Numbered from the stretch's first letter, positions 7,912-17,247 are shown. The stretch: 64,000 nucleotides of DNA from an uncultured Lachnospiraceae bacterium (GCA_910584965.1 CAJUDZ010000009.1:58651-122650); one strand, 5' to 3'. Translations and numbers: made by a program. Notes: a model not told the origin generated them from the letters alone.

Positions 7912-9315
7912 TTATTTTACACGGGCAAGTACGTCGTCAATACTTCCTGCATTCAGGAAATAGCTCTCAGGAATCTCGTCATGCTTTCCTTCCAGTATTT
8001 CCTTAAAGCCTCTGATGGTTTCCGCAATCGGTACATATTTACCTTCCAGACCGGTAAACTGGCCTGCTACGAAGAACGGCTGTGACAAAAATCTCTGTAT
8101 CTTTCTGGCACGGGAAACAACCAGCTTATCATCCTCAGAAAGTTCATCCATACCAAGAATCGCAATAATATCCTGTAATTCTTTGTATTTCTGAAGGATT
8201 TCCTGTACGCCTCTGGCTACATGATAATGTTCTTCTCCAACGACTCTCGGGTCAAGGATTCTGGACGTTGATTCGAGCGGATCAACCGCAGGATAAATAC
8301 CGAGTTCCACGATAGCTCTCGATAATACCGTCGTCGCATCCAGATGCGCAAACGTCGTCGCCGGAGCAGGGTCTGTCAGGTCATCGGCCGGTACATATAC
8401 CGCCTGAACGGATGTGATGGAACCGTTCTTTGTGGATGTAATTCTTTCCTGTAAAGCGCCCATCTCCGTCTGTAACGTAGGCTGATAACCTACTGCGGAA
8501 GGCATACGGCCGAGCAGCGCGGATACTTCGGAACCCGCCTGTGTAAAACGGAAAATATTATCAATGAACAGCAATACGTCTTTTCCGCCTTTGTCACGGA
8601 AGTATTCCGCCATTGTCAGACCCGTCAGGCCGACTCTCATTCTCGCTCCCGGCGGCTCGTTCATCTGTCCGAATACCATCGTCGTCTTATCGATAACGCC
8701 CGATTCCTTCATTTCGTAATACAGGTCGTTACCTTCTCTTGTACGTTCCCCTACGCCGGTAAATACGGAATATCCGCCATGCTCCGTCGCGATATTTCTG
8801 ATCAGCTCCTGAATCAGAACCGTCTTACCTACGCCGGCTCCGCCGAATAATCCGATCTTACCACCCTTCTGATAAGGGCAGAGAAGGTCTACAACCTTAA
8901 TACCGGTTTCCAGCATTTCCGTCTCGGTAGCCTGTTCTTCAAACTTGGGCGCTGCTCTGTGAATCGGCTCGTAAGTTACTCCTGTCGGAGCAGGGATATT
9001 ATCTATCGGCTGTCCTAAAACATTAAAGATTCGTCCTAATGTATTCTCGCCGACCGGAACACTGATTGGAGCGCCTGTCGAAACTGCTTCCATGCCTCTG
9101 ACCAGTCCGTCGGTAGAACCCATCGCAATACATCTGACTGTATCGTCGCCCAGATGCTGCGATACTTCAACAACCAGCTCCGAACCGTCTTTTAACGGAA
9201 TTTTAATTGCATCGTTGATTTCAGGCAAATTTCCTTCATCAAACTTGATGTCAAGTACGGCGCCGATAATCTGGGTAAGTTTTCCACGGCTTTCGCCATT
9301 TTTCACTTCTGCCAT
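7912..9315 (-). CDS. atpD: ATP synthase F1 beta subunit
   Basis: A 467-residue catalytic subunit of F1. The Walker A loop GGAGVGKTVLI is near residue 155, and the catalytic Glu region GERTREGNDLY follows. The Walker B strand is VLLFIDNIFRF and the DELSEDD (DELSEED-type) motif is in the C-terminal domain. It forms the alternating alpha3beta3 hexamer and makes ATP at the catalytic sites. The start at 9315 follows an AAAGGA site; length and ends are typical. It lies between atpG and atpC in the canonical order. Confidence 0.98.
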   Translation of the reverse strand: MAEVKNGESRGKLTQIIGAVLDIKFDEGNLPEINDAIKIPLKDGSELVVEVSQHLGDDTVRCIAMGSTDGLVRGMEAVSTGAPISVPVGENTLGRIFNVLGQPIDNIPAPTGVTYEPIHRAAPKFEEQATETEMLETGIKVVDLLCPYQKGGKIGLFGGAGVGKTVLIQELIRNIATEHGGYSVFTGVGERTREGNDLYYEMKESGVIDKTTMVFGQMNEPPGARMRVGLTGLTMAEYFRDKGGKDVLLFIDNIFRFTQAGSEVSALLGRMPSAVGYQPTLQTEMGALQERITSTKNGSITSVQAVYVPADDLTDPAPATTFAHLDATTVLSRAIVELGIYPAVDPLESTSRILDPRVVGEEHYHVARGVQEILQKYKELQDIIAILGMDELSEDDKLVVSRARKIQRFLSQPFFVAGQFTGLEGKYVPIAETIRGFKEILEGKHDEIPESYFLNAGSIDDVLARVK

Positions 9316-9433
9316 CTTCTTTTCCTTTCTATGTTCTAATTCTTTTATTTCACTCTGGCCCCTGTCCGCCCGCTCTCACGGGCGTCCGAATCAGGACGGT
9401 GAAATTTCCAATTTCATCTTAACCGCCATGCCG

Positions 9434-10300
9434 TCAGGAAATTGCGTTCGCTCCGGCGATAATCTCTGTTAACTCCTGTGTAATAGAGCCCTGTCTTGCC
9501 CTGTTATACATCAGCGATAAGTGATCTATCATTTCTTCAGCATTGCTCGTTGCGGAATCCATTGCCTGCATTCTTGCGCCGTTTTCGCTGGCTGCCGCTT
9601 CTATCAGACCTCCGTATATTAAACTCGTTACATACTTGGGAATGATCATCTCCAGCGCCTCGTCGTCGTTCGGTTCAAAGCTCATAAGCGCCTTGCTTTC
9701 CTTTTCCTGTACCGTATCCGCTTTCTTCTCCGCTTCTATCGGAAGAAGTTTCAGCAGAGTCGGCTCATGTACCACGGTATTTTTAAACGAGGTGTACGCG
9801 ATATAGATTTCTCCGATCTCCCCTTTGGTATAAGCCTCCAGAACCCTTGAACTCAATGCCATCGCATCGACATAAAGCGGCTCTTCAATAATGTCGGAAT
9901 CTTCCTCCACGATCTCATAGCCGTGCCGGTTTAACGCATCTTTTCCTTTTTTACCAATCGCATAGATGCGCAGATCTTCTTTCCGGAAACCGCTCTGCTG
10001 TGTTACAAGCTTTACGATATTGGAATTATATCCGCCTGCAAGCCCTCTGTTAGAAGTTATCACGATGACTGCCTTTTTGGCAGAATCTCCTCCGTTCAGA
10101 TAAGGATGGTTCAGGTTTCCTGTTTTGGCTAGCATCGAAGTTACCGTCTCATACATACAGTTAAAATATGCTTTGGACTGCTCTGCACGCTGTTTCGCTC
10201 TCTGCAGTTTCACAGTAGAAACAAGTTTCATCGCTTTGGTAATCTGCTGAGTGCTCTGAATACTGCCTTTACGCCTTTTTATGTCTCTCATTGAGGCCAT
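9434..10300 (-). CDS. atpG: ATP synthase F1 gamma subunit
   Basis: A 288-residue rotor shaft subunit. The N-terminal helix MRDIKRRKGSIQSTQQITKAMKLVS and the C-terminal helix with LSLMYNRARQGSITQELTEIIAGANA form the coiled coil that turns inside alpha3beta3; SNRGLAGGYN marks the Rossmann-like middle domain. Length is standard. It lies between atpA (31 bases upstream) and atpD (118 bases downstream). Confidence 0.97.
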   Translation of the reverse strand: MASMRDIKRRKGSIQSTQQITKAMKLVSTVKLQRAKQRAEQSKAYFNCMYETVTSMLAKTGNLNHPYLNGGDSAKKAVIVITSNRGLAGGYNSNIVKLVTQQSGFRKEDLRIYAIGKKGKDALNRHGYEIVEEDSDIIEEPLYVDAMALSSRVLEAYTKGEIGEIYIAYTSFKNTVVHEPTLLKLLPIEAEKKADTVQEKESKALMSFEPNDDEALEMIIPKYVTSLIYGGLIEAAASENGARMQAMDSATSNAEEMIDHLSLMYNRARQGSITQELTEIIAGANAIS

Positions 10301-10330
10301 AGCATCACCTTACCTTCCACTTTTTCTACT

Positions 10331-11836
10331 TTATTTGAACTGTGCTTTGCATTCTTCGATCGCTTTTCTGAGCTTGCTTTCGATTTCTTCGGAAATGACC
10401 TTCTCTTCCGCAATGGAACTGGCAATTTCGGGATATTTCGTATCCAGGAACTCAAAAAGCTCTGTTTCAAAACGGGTAATGTCTTCTACCGGAACATCCA
10501 GCAGATATTTATTGGTCGCTGCGAAGATGATAATTACCTGATACTGTACCGGCATCGGTTTATACTGAGGCTGTTTCAGAATTTCCTTAATTCTTTCACC
10601 CTGTGCAAGTTTCTCTTTTGTATCCGCATCGAGTTCGGAACCAAACTGTGAGAAAGCCGCAAGTTCACGATACTGCGCGAGCTCTACACGGATAGGCGCC
10701 GCAATCTTCTTCATCGCCTTGATCTGCGCCGCACCACCTACACGGGACACGGAAAGTCCGGCATTAACAGCGGGTCTGAAACCGGAATTGAACATTTCTG
10801 TTTCCAGATAAATCTGTCCGTCTGTAATGGAAATAACATTTGTCGGGATATAAGCCGATACGTCGCCCGCCTGGGTTTCGATGATCGGAAGCGCCGTCAG
10901 GGAGCCCCCGCCGTATTCGTCGCTCATTCTCGCCGCACGCTCCAACAGCCTCGAATGCAGATAGAAAACGTCACCCGGATAAGCTTCACGTCCCGGCGGT
11001 CTTCTTAAAAGCAGGGAAAGTGTACGATATGCAACGGCATGCTTGCTCAAATCGTCATACACAACAAGTACATCTTCTCCGTTCTCCATCCATTCTTCAC
11101 CGATCGCGCAGCCTGAATACGGCGCGATATACTGTAACGGTGCAAGCTCGCTCGCCGAAGCCGCAACAACGGTCGTATAGCTCATTGCTCCAAATTCATT
11201 CAGCGTTTTAACAATCGAAGCAACCGTAGAGGCTTTCTGGCCAATCGCCACATAGATACATTTTACCCCCTGTCCCTTCTGGTTGATAATCGTATCGATC
11301 GCGATCGCCGTCTTACCGGTCTGTCTGTCGCCGATGATCAGCTCTCTTTGTCCTCTTCCAATCGGTACCATGGAGTCAATCGCCTTGATACCTGTCTGTA
11401 ACGGCGTATCAACGGATTTTCTCGTGATAACACCGGATGCAACTCTTTCTATCTTACGATATTTGTCAGTCTGAATCGGCCCTTTGCCATCAATGGGCAT
11501 ACCAAGAGCGTTAATAACGCGGCCAAGCATACAGTCGCCGACCGGTACTTCCACAACCCTGCCTGTCGTTTTTACAATATCGCCTTCATTGATATTGTGC
11601 TGGCTTCCAAGAAGTACAGCGCCGACATTGTCTTCTTCCAGGTTAAGTACCATGCCGTAAACATCGCCGGGAAACTCTAACAGTTCTCCCTGCATCGCGT
11701 TTTCAAGTCCGTGTACACGGGCAATACCGTCTGCTACCTGAATAACCGTACCGACATCCGATACTTCCAGCGCAGAGGAATATCTCTTGATCTGCTCTTT
11801 AATGACTGAACTTATTTCTTCTGGTCTTAAATTCAT
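10331..11836 (-). CDS. atpA: ATP synthase F1 alpha subunit
   Basis: A 501-residue non-catalytic nucleotide-binding subunit. The Walker A loop GDRQTGKTAIAID is near residue 170, the Walker B region is VLVVYDDLSKHA, and the C-terminal domain contains the arginine-finger segment VSRVGGAAQ. The frame is open to 11869, but the ATG at 11836 gives the usual N-terminus (MNLRPEEISSVIKEQI) and has AAAGGTG 8 bases ahead. It begins 56 bases after atpH. Confidence 0.97.
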   Translation of the reverse strand: MNLRPEEISSVIKEQIKRYSSALEVSDVGTVIQVADGIARVHGLENAMQGELLEFPGDVYGMVLNLEEDNVGAVLLGSQHNINEGDIVKTTGRVVEVPVGDCMLGRVINALGMPIDGKGPIQTDKYRKIERVASGVITRKSVDTPLQTGIKAIDSMVPIGRGQRELIIGDRQTGKTAIAIDTIINQKGQGVKCIYVAIGQKASTVASIVKTLNEFGAMSYTTVVAASASELAPLQYIAPYSGCAIGEEWMENGEDVLVVYDDLSKHAVAYRTLSLLLRRPPGREAYPGDVFYLHSRLLERAARMSDEYGGGSLTALPIIETQAGDVSAYIPTNVISITDGQIYLETEMFNSGFRPAVNAGLSVSRVGGAAQIKAMKKIAAPIRVELAQYRELAAFSQFGSELDADTKEKLAQGERIKEILKQPQYKPMPVQYQVIIIFAATNKYLLDVPVEDITRFETELFEFLDTKYPEIASSIAEEKVISEEIESKLRKAIEECKAQFK

Positions 11837-11891
11837 GTCATTCGCACCTTTCTTTTTGAATTTCACCACAGGCTGTCGCCCGCCCGCGGCA

Positions 11892-12437
11892 TTATATCTG
11901 AACTTTCAGAAGCTCCTTCTGAAGTTCGTTTAACTTTGTGCTGATACTGCTGTCTACAACTCTGTCGCCAATGCGGATTACCATACCGCCGATCAGAGCA
12001 GCATCCTGCTCATAATGGATTTCCATCGACTTATAATCCGTCGTATTGAGCAGCTTCTGTTCCACTTTTTTACACTGATCCGCTCTCAGCGGCACGGCCG
12101 TCGTCACAGTAGCAACGCCGATTCCTTTATACTTCTTGACTTCCGTAAGAAAATATTCCAGAATACCGTCTATCTCCTGATAGCGGTCTTTGGAAATAAT
12201 AATCGTAAGAAATCCCAGTAATTCATCGGAAATCCGGCCCTTGAAAACATCCGTAACAACCCTGATCTTCTCATCCTTATTGATCTTAGGATGCGTCATC
12301 AGCCTTCCGAAATCGTCGTTTTCTCTCAGAACTTTCTGAAGCAGCCCGATTTCTTCAAGCAGATCGTCCACTTTGTTCTCTTCTACTGCAAGTTCAAACA
12401 GCGCATCGCCATATGTTTTTGAAATCAGCTTAGCCAT
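11892..12437 (-). CDS. atpH: ATP synthase F1 delta subunit
   Basis: A 181-residue peripheral-stalk subunit (OSCP homologue) that holds F1 to the b subunits. The helical N-terminal domain has KTYGDALFELAVEENK, and the C-terminal strand region has ALIGGMVIRIGDRVVDSSISTKL, both diagnostic. It overlaps atpF by 13 bases, implying translational coupling. Confidence 0.96.
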   Translation of the reverse strand: MAKLISKTYGDALFELAVEENKVDDLLEEIGLLQKVLRENDDFGRLMTHPKINKDEKIRVVTDVFKGRISDELLGFLTIIISKDRYQEIDGILEYFLTEVKKYKGIGVATVTTAVPLRADQCKKVEQKLLNTTDYKSMEIHYEQDAALIGGMVIRIGDRVVDSSISTKLNELQKELLKVQI

Positions 12438-12988
12438 GTGCTGTCACCCATTTCTTTCAGCGTTTCCTCGATCAGACTGTCCTGCACAGTTGTATCAATC
12501 GCCGCGCTTACAACCTTTCCTGCCATCAAAGATGCCAATACCACCATTTCCCGCTTCACTTCGTCAGCCGCCTTCTTCTTCTCCAGTTCGGCTTCCACAT
12601 TCGCTCTTTCAATGATTCTGGCCGCTTCTTCCTTCGCCTGCGCCACAATCTTATTTTCATTCGCTAATGCTTTTTTGCGAGCTTCGCCAAGAATGTTTTC
12701 CGCTTCTTTATCAATCTCTTTTAACCTGGTCTCGTACTCGGCCTTTAAGTTTTTCGCTTCCGCCATATCCTTTGCGGCGCTGTCAAGTTCGCCCTTGATT
12801 TTATCCTGTCTTTTCTGGAGCATGCTTCTGACCGGATTAAATAACATATGCGATGCTATCAAAAACAATGCGAACACAGCGATAATCATCAGAACCGCAT
12901 CATGAAGCAACTGAAAATCCAGATCAAACAATCTGGGCGTCATTTCCGCCGATGCCAGTACCAGATTCGTGCCTACTATCGTATTCAA
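12425..12988 (-). CDS. atpF: ATP synthase Fo b subunit
   Basis: A 187-residue peripheral-stalk subunit. One membrane helix (LLHDAVLMIIAVFALFLIAS, about 27-48) is followed by a long charged coiled coil with KALANENKIVAQAKEEAARII, as in the family. The N-terminus is somewhat extended before the helix; a start at Met 16 is possible, but the first ATG has AAAGGAGG upstream. It lies between atpE and atpH. Confidence 0.95.
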   Translation of the reverse strand: MNTIVGTNLVLASAEMTPRLFDLDFQLLHDAVLMIIAVFALFLIASHMLFNPVRSMLQKRQDKIKGELDSAAKDMAEAKNLKAEYETRLKEIDKEAENILGEARKKALANENKIVAQAKEEAARIIERANVEAELEKKKAADEVKREMVVLASLMAGKVVSAAIDTTVQDSLIEETLKEMGDSTWLS

Positions 12989-13028
12989 GCCCTTAGCCTC
13001 CTTTCTCCCTTTTTATTTTTCAGAGAAT

Positions 13029-13283
13029 TTAAGGTACAAGAGGTTTTACGAATAACAGCAGCATTGCGATCAACAGACCATACAGACCTGTCGTCTCGGC
13101 AACCGCCTGACCTAATAACATCGTAGAAGTAACGTCAGATTTTGCACCCGGATTTCTGCCGACAGCTGCAGCCGCGTGTCCCGCCGCAATACCCTGCCCA
13201 ACACCTGGTCCGATACCTGCGATAACCGCAAGACCTGCTCCGATTGCCGAACATCCCAAGATAAAATTAGTGTTAAATTCCAT
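13029..13283 (-). CDS. atpE: ATP synthase Fo c subunit with sodium-type ligands
   Basis: An 84-residue proteolipid of two membrane helices that forms the rotor ring. The carboxylate is Glu63 in helix 2 (GQAVAETTGLY), with the polar loop VGRNPGAK. Gln30 (GPGVGQG), Val61, Glu63, Thr64 and Thr65 line up with Gln32, Val63, Glu65, Ser66 and Thr67 of the Ilyobacter tartaricus Na+ c ring; only Ser to Thr differs. This points to Na+ rather than H+ coupling, an inference from ligands. A GGAGG site precedes the ATG. Confidence 0.96.
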   Translation of the reverse strand: MEFNTNFILGCSAIGAGLAVIAGIGPGVGQGIAAGHAAAAVGRNPGAKSDVTSTMLLGQAVAETTGLYGLLIAMLLLFVKPLVP

Positions 13284-13399
13284 TTTTCATTTCCTCCTTA
13301 TTAATTACCTGATTTTACAGGTTAAATAAACATGAATTATTTTTCAAACCGCGGTATTCGTGCATATAAACCCGCAGTCGAAAATCAAAGATTTCCGAC

Positions 13400-14125
13400 T
13401 TAACTTTCTGATGTTGTACAGGCGTCCGTAATATACGTCATCGTCAGCATACAGAATACATACGTCTGAATTGCTCCTGAGAACAAATCAAAATAAACAT
13501 GAAGCGCTGCCGGCCAGATAATCGCGATCTTCGACAGCAGCCCGTATATCAGCGCCATCATTACCGTACCCGAAAGAACATTCGCAAAAAGACGCAGCGA
13601 TAACGAAATCGGCACCGCCACATCACCTATCACGTTAATAGGCGCCCAGATCGGCCATGGATCACAGAGTCCGGCAATAACGCCTTTTACTTTCTGATAT
13701 CGGAATTTATTAAAATGAATCAGCGTAAAGGTCATGATACCGAGAGGAAGCGTAACTCCATAATCTGCAGTAGGCGGCCGCAGGCCGAACAGACCGGAAA
13801 TATTGCTTAATAGAATAAAGATAAAAATGGTTCCGATATAATTGCGGAACTGGGGAGAAAATTTACCCATAACGCCGCCAATCATATTATCCAGCATTTC
13901 CACGACCATTTCCGCAATATTCTGAAAAGTTCCCGGTACTTCGGACGCGTGTTTCACCGCTCTGTTCGATGCCAGGCAGAAACCAATTATCACCAGCATA
14001 ACGATCAGAACGCATACATGCGTTGTCGTAATCCAGACTGTCTGCCCGAAGATCTGATATGAAAAGATACCATGTATCATAAAGTCAATATCCGCACCCC
14101 CGGACAATAAAATTCCCTGTCCCAT
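13400..14125 (-). CDS. atpB: ATP synthase Fo a subunit
   Basis: A 241-residue membrane stator subunit with about five helices that forms the ion half-channels. The essential Arg is in SLSLRLFANVLSG (about residue 175), and GLRPPTADYGVTLPLGI marks the preceding helix. The C-terminal helix VYFDLFSGAIQTYVFCMLTMTYI is typical. GGAGG stands 8 bases before the ATG. It is the first structural gene after the two assembly genes. Confidence 0.96.
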   Translation of the reverse strand: MGQGILLSGGADIDFMIHGIFSYQIFGQTVWITTTHVCVLIVMLVIIGFCLASNRAVKHASEVPGTFQNIAEMVVEMLDNMIGGVMGKFSPQFRNYIGTIFIFILLSNISGLFGLRPPTADYGVTLPLGIMTFTLIHFNKFRYQKVKGVIAGLCDPWPIWAPINVIGDVAVPISLSLRLFANVLSGTVMMALIYGLLSKIAIIWPAALHVYFDLFSGAIQTYVFCMLTMTYITDACTTSES

Positions 14126-14162
14126 ATTCTCACCTCCTTATCAATGAATTTTCGTCTACCTG

Positions 14163-14564
14163 TCATATTTTAAAAACTTTGGAACTGATCTTGCGGGTAA
14201 AGGGCTGCATATACGCAGACGCCTTCATTCCCATATAGCCTAAAAAGGCAAAAAGCGGATCGGCAAACCCGCTTACCGCAAGCAAAGCCATAATGGCAGC
14301 CAACAGAAAATAACGCAAAAAATACTGCGTCCCCACTGTTTTGGACGCGTCTCTGGAAGCCATATCCAGACTTCTGTCGATCGTCCACCACATATGAACG
14401 GAACCGGCCGCCGCGAGAACGACACCGATCCACAATCCTATACTGTATTCCGGTTTTCGGGAAAAAAACAAAACGATAATCTGGCATACGACGCCATATA
14501 GAAAAATACCAAGACACAGATCAAACAATGTCGCATCAATTTTTATCTTCCTGTCTTTTTCCAT
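14163..14564 (-). CDS. atpI: ATP synthase subunit I (AtpI-like)
   Basis: A 133-residue protein with four predicted membrane helices (around 12-32, 43-62, 82-102 and 103-118). Its position ahead of atpB and its helix pattern match ATP synthase I chain proteins, which help assemble the c ring. Sequence similarity in this family is weak, so the call rests largely on context. It overlaps the preceding gene by 29 bases. Confidence 0.7.
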   Translation of the reverse strand: MEKDRKIKIDATLFDLCLGIFLYGVVCQIIVLFFSRKPEYSIGLWIGVVLAAAGSVHMWWTIDRSLDMASRDASKTVGTQYFLRYFLLAAIMALLAVSGFADPLFAFLGYMGMKASAYMQPFTRKISSKVFKI

Positions 14565-14823
14565 ACTGCACTTCTTTCTGTTCGATGTTCATACGTTTTC
14601 GCGTTTCAGCGGGTCTCTCATAGATTTTTCTGGCAAACCGGAAGACATTTCTGAACCCGGCTGCCGCACCCACGAAAAACAGGCCGACCACCCAAAAAGA
14701 AGTCCCACACCTTTTATCAATTTCGATTCCGATAAAAGAGCACAGGAATATGGGAACAAGCATATTGATGCCAAACTGGCTGATCATCATCAGCGAGTGA
14801 TAGACGTTACGATTAAATTTCAC
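14536..14823 (-). CDS. AtpZ/AtpI-family ATP synthase accessory protein
   Basis: A 95-residue protein with two membrane helices (SQFGINMLVPIFLCSFIGIE and SFWVVGLFFVGAAAGFRNVF) and the family signature G-x-x-x-D between them (IGIEIDKRCG), followed by a charged tail. AtpZ-type proteins precede Fo genes and have been linked to Mg2+/Ca2+ supply or c-ring assembly. It starts with GTG at 14823 behind an AAGGGGAAG site and is the first gene of the operon. Confidence 0.8.
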   Translation of the reverse strand: MKFNRNVYHSLMMISQFGINMLVPIFLCSFIGIEIDKRCGTSFWVVGLFFVGAAAGFRNVFRFARKIYERPAETRKRMNIEQKEVQYGKRQEDKN

Positions 14824-14859
14824 AGCTCTTCCCCTTCTTTTACACTGTACGCAGAATAA

Positions 14860-14888
14860 ATTATACCCATTTTTTGCCGTAATGTCCA
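14860..14888 (-). promoter_or_regulatory. Promoter of the ATP synthase operon
   Basis: Read on the minus strand, TGGACA (14883-14888) and a perfect TATAAT (14860-14865) are separated by 17 bases, about 35 bases ahead of the first gene. Spacing and match suggest a strong vegetative promoter. Confidence 0.75.
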
Positions 14889-15021
14889 GTATTATTGTAA
14901 AATCAGACAGAAGCGAAAAAATCCGGACAAATTCCCGTTGACTTTTCTCCTCTGTCAGTGTACTTTTTTATTATACACTTCATGATATGCAGATACGGAT
15001 TCCAATATTTCAGGAGGTACC

Positions 15022-15507
15022 ATGCCAGCACCCATTTTATACCGTAAAAGAATCATCCCCGCAGAATGCGTCCTGCTAAAAGATGACCAGGTTTTATACC
15101 AGGATGAGGAAATCATCGTTACCGGCTGGCACTCTTTAAAGCCCCGGAAAGACCTTCATCACGGCTTCTCCTGCTATTTCCTGAAAGAAGGCTGTAAAGT
15201 CAGCAAATTTTACCGGGAAGATAATTCCCTGCTCTACTGGTACTGTGATATCGTAGAATATGACTTCCGGCCGGAATCGAATACCTGTATCGTTACAGAT
15301 CTTCTCGCCGACGTCATCGTCTATCCTGACGGTTTTGTCAAAGTTGTAGATATTGACGAACTCGTTACCGCGCTCAATGAAAATCTTATTTCCGAAGATA
15401 CGCTCAAAAAATCTCTGTGCAGTTTAAGCCGCCTTCTGGATACCATTTATTCCGGAAACTTCGACAGACTGAAAATGCCCGTCGAACGTTTTATACGGAA
15501 TGAGTAA
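15022..15507 (+). CDS. DUF402 family protein (possible nucleoside phosphate phosphatase)
   Basis: A 161-residue soluble protein of the DUF402/FomD fold. The conserved block is WYCDIVEYDF ... TDLLADVIVYPDGFVKVVDIDEL (about 75-120), whose acidic residues bind divalent metal in characterised members that hydrolyse nucleotidyl or nucleoside diphosphates. A GGAGG site lies 7 bases before the ATG. It diverges from the ATP synthase operon and ends 9 bases from the convergent SleB-type gene. The substrate is not known. Confidence 0.8.
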   Translation: MPAPILYRKRIIPAECVLLKDDQVLYQDEEIIVTGWHSLKPRKDLHHGFSCYFLKEGCKVSKFYREDNSLLYWYCDIVEYDFRPESNTCIVTDLLADVIVYPDGFVKVVDIDELVTALNENLISEDTLKKSLCSLSRLLDTIYSGNFDRLKMPVERFIRNE

Positions 15508-15516
15508 CCGGCGGTT

Positions 15517-16761
15517 TTAATAGAAAATATGCCCGCCGATCGTATATCTGGGCGTAACGCCGTCTACCGGCGTTCTGAAGTATACGCATGTTCCGACATT
15601 TGTCGTGCCGGACATCACTTCGTCTGCCGCCTGATAACAGCTTGCCGTCGCCCTTCCTTCCGTCAGTGCAAGCGCAAGTCTTCCGCTCGCCACCGGAGAA
15701 AATTGACCCGATTGATAGATAACACCCACTATTGTATCCGGATAAACCGAACTCAGCACCCGGTTGATCACGACGCTCCCTACCGCGACCTGCCCGCTGT
15801 ACGGCTCGGCTCCCGCTTCACAATAGATCAGATTGGCAAGCAGATATCTGTCCCCCTCCGCGAAATTCACCTCGGAAATATCCCGCCAGCTCGACTGCGC
15901 CGCCAGTTCCGCCATACGGATTTCTTCGGCAAGCTTTGCCCGAAGCGCCGCCAGATTTTCCTCCTGCTCTTTTAACTGCTGCTCATAAGCCTGTGCCGCC
16001 GCTTCCGCATCGGATATCTGGTTGGAAGTAGCCGCAAGAGAATTATTCGCCTGACTGACCAGACCGGAAACACGGCTCTGTTCCGCCACCACCTGAACCT
16101 TATAATTGTCCAGCTCGCTCTTATCACTTTCAAGTTTCAGCTTCGCCAATTCCAGTTCGGCCGCGATCTCTTCGATCTGGGCCTGCGTGTCTTTATACTC
16201 CTGAAGTGTTTTCTGCTGATACGCGGACAGCTGTTCAATATAATCCGTCCGGTTCAGCATTTCCGCAAAACTGCCCGACGAAAAGAGCATTTCCATATAC
16301 AGATTATCGCTCTTTTCATACATGAACTTAATCTGCATTTTCATGCTCTCGTATTGCTGGTCCTTTATGGCAATCGCTTCTTCCAGTTCCTGATTCGTAA
16401 TCTCGATCATCTGGTTTGTCTCTTCGATTTCCGCGGTTTTTGCCGAAATCTTACCTTCCAGCTCACTCAGATTATTGCTGACCTGAGACAACTCTGTGTT
16501 CAAATTCGACAAAGTTCCTTCCAGAGAATCTTTCTGCTCATTCAGGATATCCAGATTATCTTTCGTTTCATCAAGCTGCGATTCCGTATTTTCTTTCTCA
16601 CGCTCTGCCGCTTCGATCTGCTGTCTCGTTTCCTCAGTCGCATAGACGGAAAACTGTATTGACGCAAGCAGGATCAAAGATAGAGCCGCCGCCGTATTCT
16701 GCCTGAATTTCATAAAATTGACCATGCCCTTCTCACGGCCTTTGCAAATTTTATTTTTCAC
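15517..16761 (-). CDS. Secreted coiled-coil protein with C-terminal SleB-type cell-wall hydrolase domain
   Basis: A 414-residue protein. A signal peptide (about 17-42, FRQNTAAALSLILLASIQFSVYA) is followed by a long CwlO/PcsB-type coiled coil (about 43-285) containing MKMQIKFMYEKSDNLYMEMLFSSGSF. The C-terminal SleB/hydrolase_2 domain has LLANLIYCEAGAEPYSGQVAVG and VINRVLSSVYPDTI, with the conserved Glu of CEAGAEP. The coiled coil usually restrains or positions a peptidoglycan hydrolase; here the enzyme is a lytic-transglycosylase/amidase-like SleB domain instead of NlpC/P60. The start is GTG at 16761 with GAGGGGG 5 bases ahead. Confidence 0.85.
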   Translation of the reverse strand: MKNKICKGREKGMVNFMKFRQNTAAALSLILLASIQFSVYATEETRQQIEAAEREKENTESQLDETKDNLDILNEQKDSLEGTLSNLNTELSQVSNNLSELEGKISAKTAEIEETNQMIEITNQELEEAIAIKDQQYESMKMQIKFMYEKSDNLYMEMLFSSGSFAEMLNRTDYIEQLSAYQQKTLQEYKDTQAQIEEIAAELELAKLKLESDKSELDNYKVQVVAEQSRVSGLVSQANNSLAATSNQISDAEAAAQAYEQQLKEQEENLAALRAKLAEEIRMAELAAQSSWRDISEVNFAEGDRYLLANLIYCEAGAEPYSGQVAVGSVVINRVLSSVYPDTIVGVIYQSGQFSPVASGRLALALTEGRATASCYQAADEVMSGTTNVGTCVYFRTPVDGVTPRYTIGGHIFY

Positions 16762-16783
16762 AGTAACCCCCTCATATAGATTA

Positions 16784-17212
16784 CTATTTTTCGATCAGGC
16801 CAACCCTTCTGCAATGTTTTTCTTCTCCGGAAAAATTCGTGTGCAAAAAGGCGTCCACGATGCTGATCGCCAGATTATTTCCGATGATGCCGCCTCCCAT
16901 TGCCAGCACATTTGCATCATTATGAAGCCGGGTAAGCTGTGCCGTTACCGTATCCGCACACAGAGCGCAGCGGACGCCCGGTACCTTGTTTGCCACTATG
17001 GAAATACCGATTCCCGTCGTGCAGATTACAATTCCTTTCTCGCATATGCCGTCGGCTACCGCTTCCGCAACCGCTCTGCCGTAAATGGGATAATCGCAGG
17101 AATTTTTATCGGTACAGCCAAAATCTTTATAGGCAATTCCCTGTTCTTCCAGATACGCAATTACCGCCTGTTTCAAATCATAACCGCCATGATCGCTTCC
17201 AAGTCCTACCAT
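16784..17212 (-). CDS. rpiB: Ribose-5-phosphate isomerase B
   Basis: A 142-residue RpiB/LacAB-family sugar-phosphate isomerase of the pentose phosphate pathway. Motifs are GLGSDHGGYDLK at the N-terminus, CGTGIGIS-type loop ICTTGIGISIVANK (with Thr in place of the usual Cys base context, Cys at ICTTG), and RLHNDANVLAMGG. It starts at 17212, not 17227, because GGAGGG lies 6 bases before that ATG. It lies 23 bases ahead of the SleB-type gene and 35 bases after the Sua5 gene, the common Firmicutes order. Confidence 0.92.
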   Translation of the reverse strand: MVGLGSDHGGYDLKQAVIAYLEEQGIAYKDFGCTDKNSCDYPIYGRAVAEAVADGICEKGIVICTTGIGISIVANKVPGVRCALCADTVTAQLTRLHNDANVLAMGGGIIGNNLAISIVDAFLHTNFSGEEKHCRRVGLIEK

Positions 17213-17247
17213 TTGTAATCCCTCCATTATATAAATAACATAAGCTA

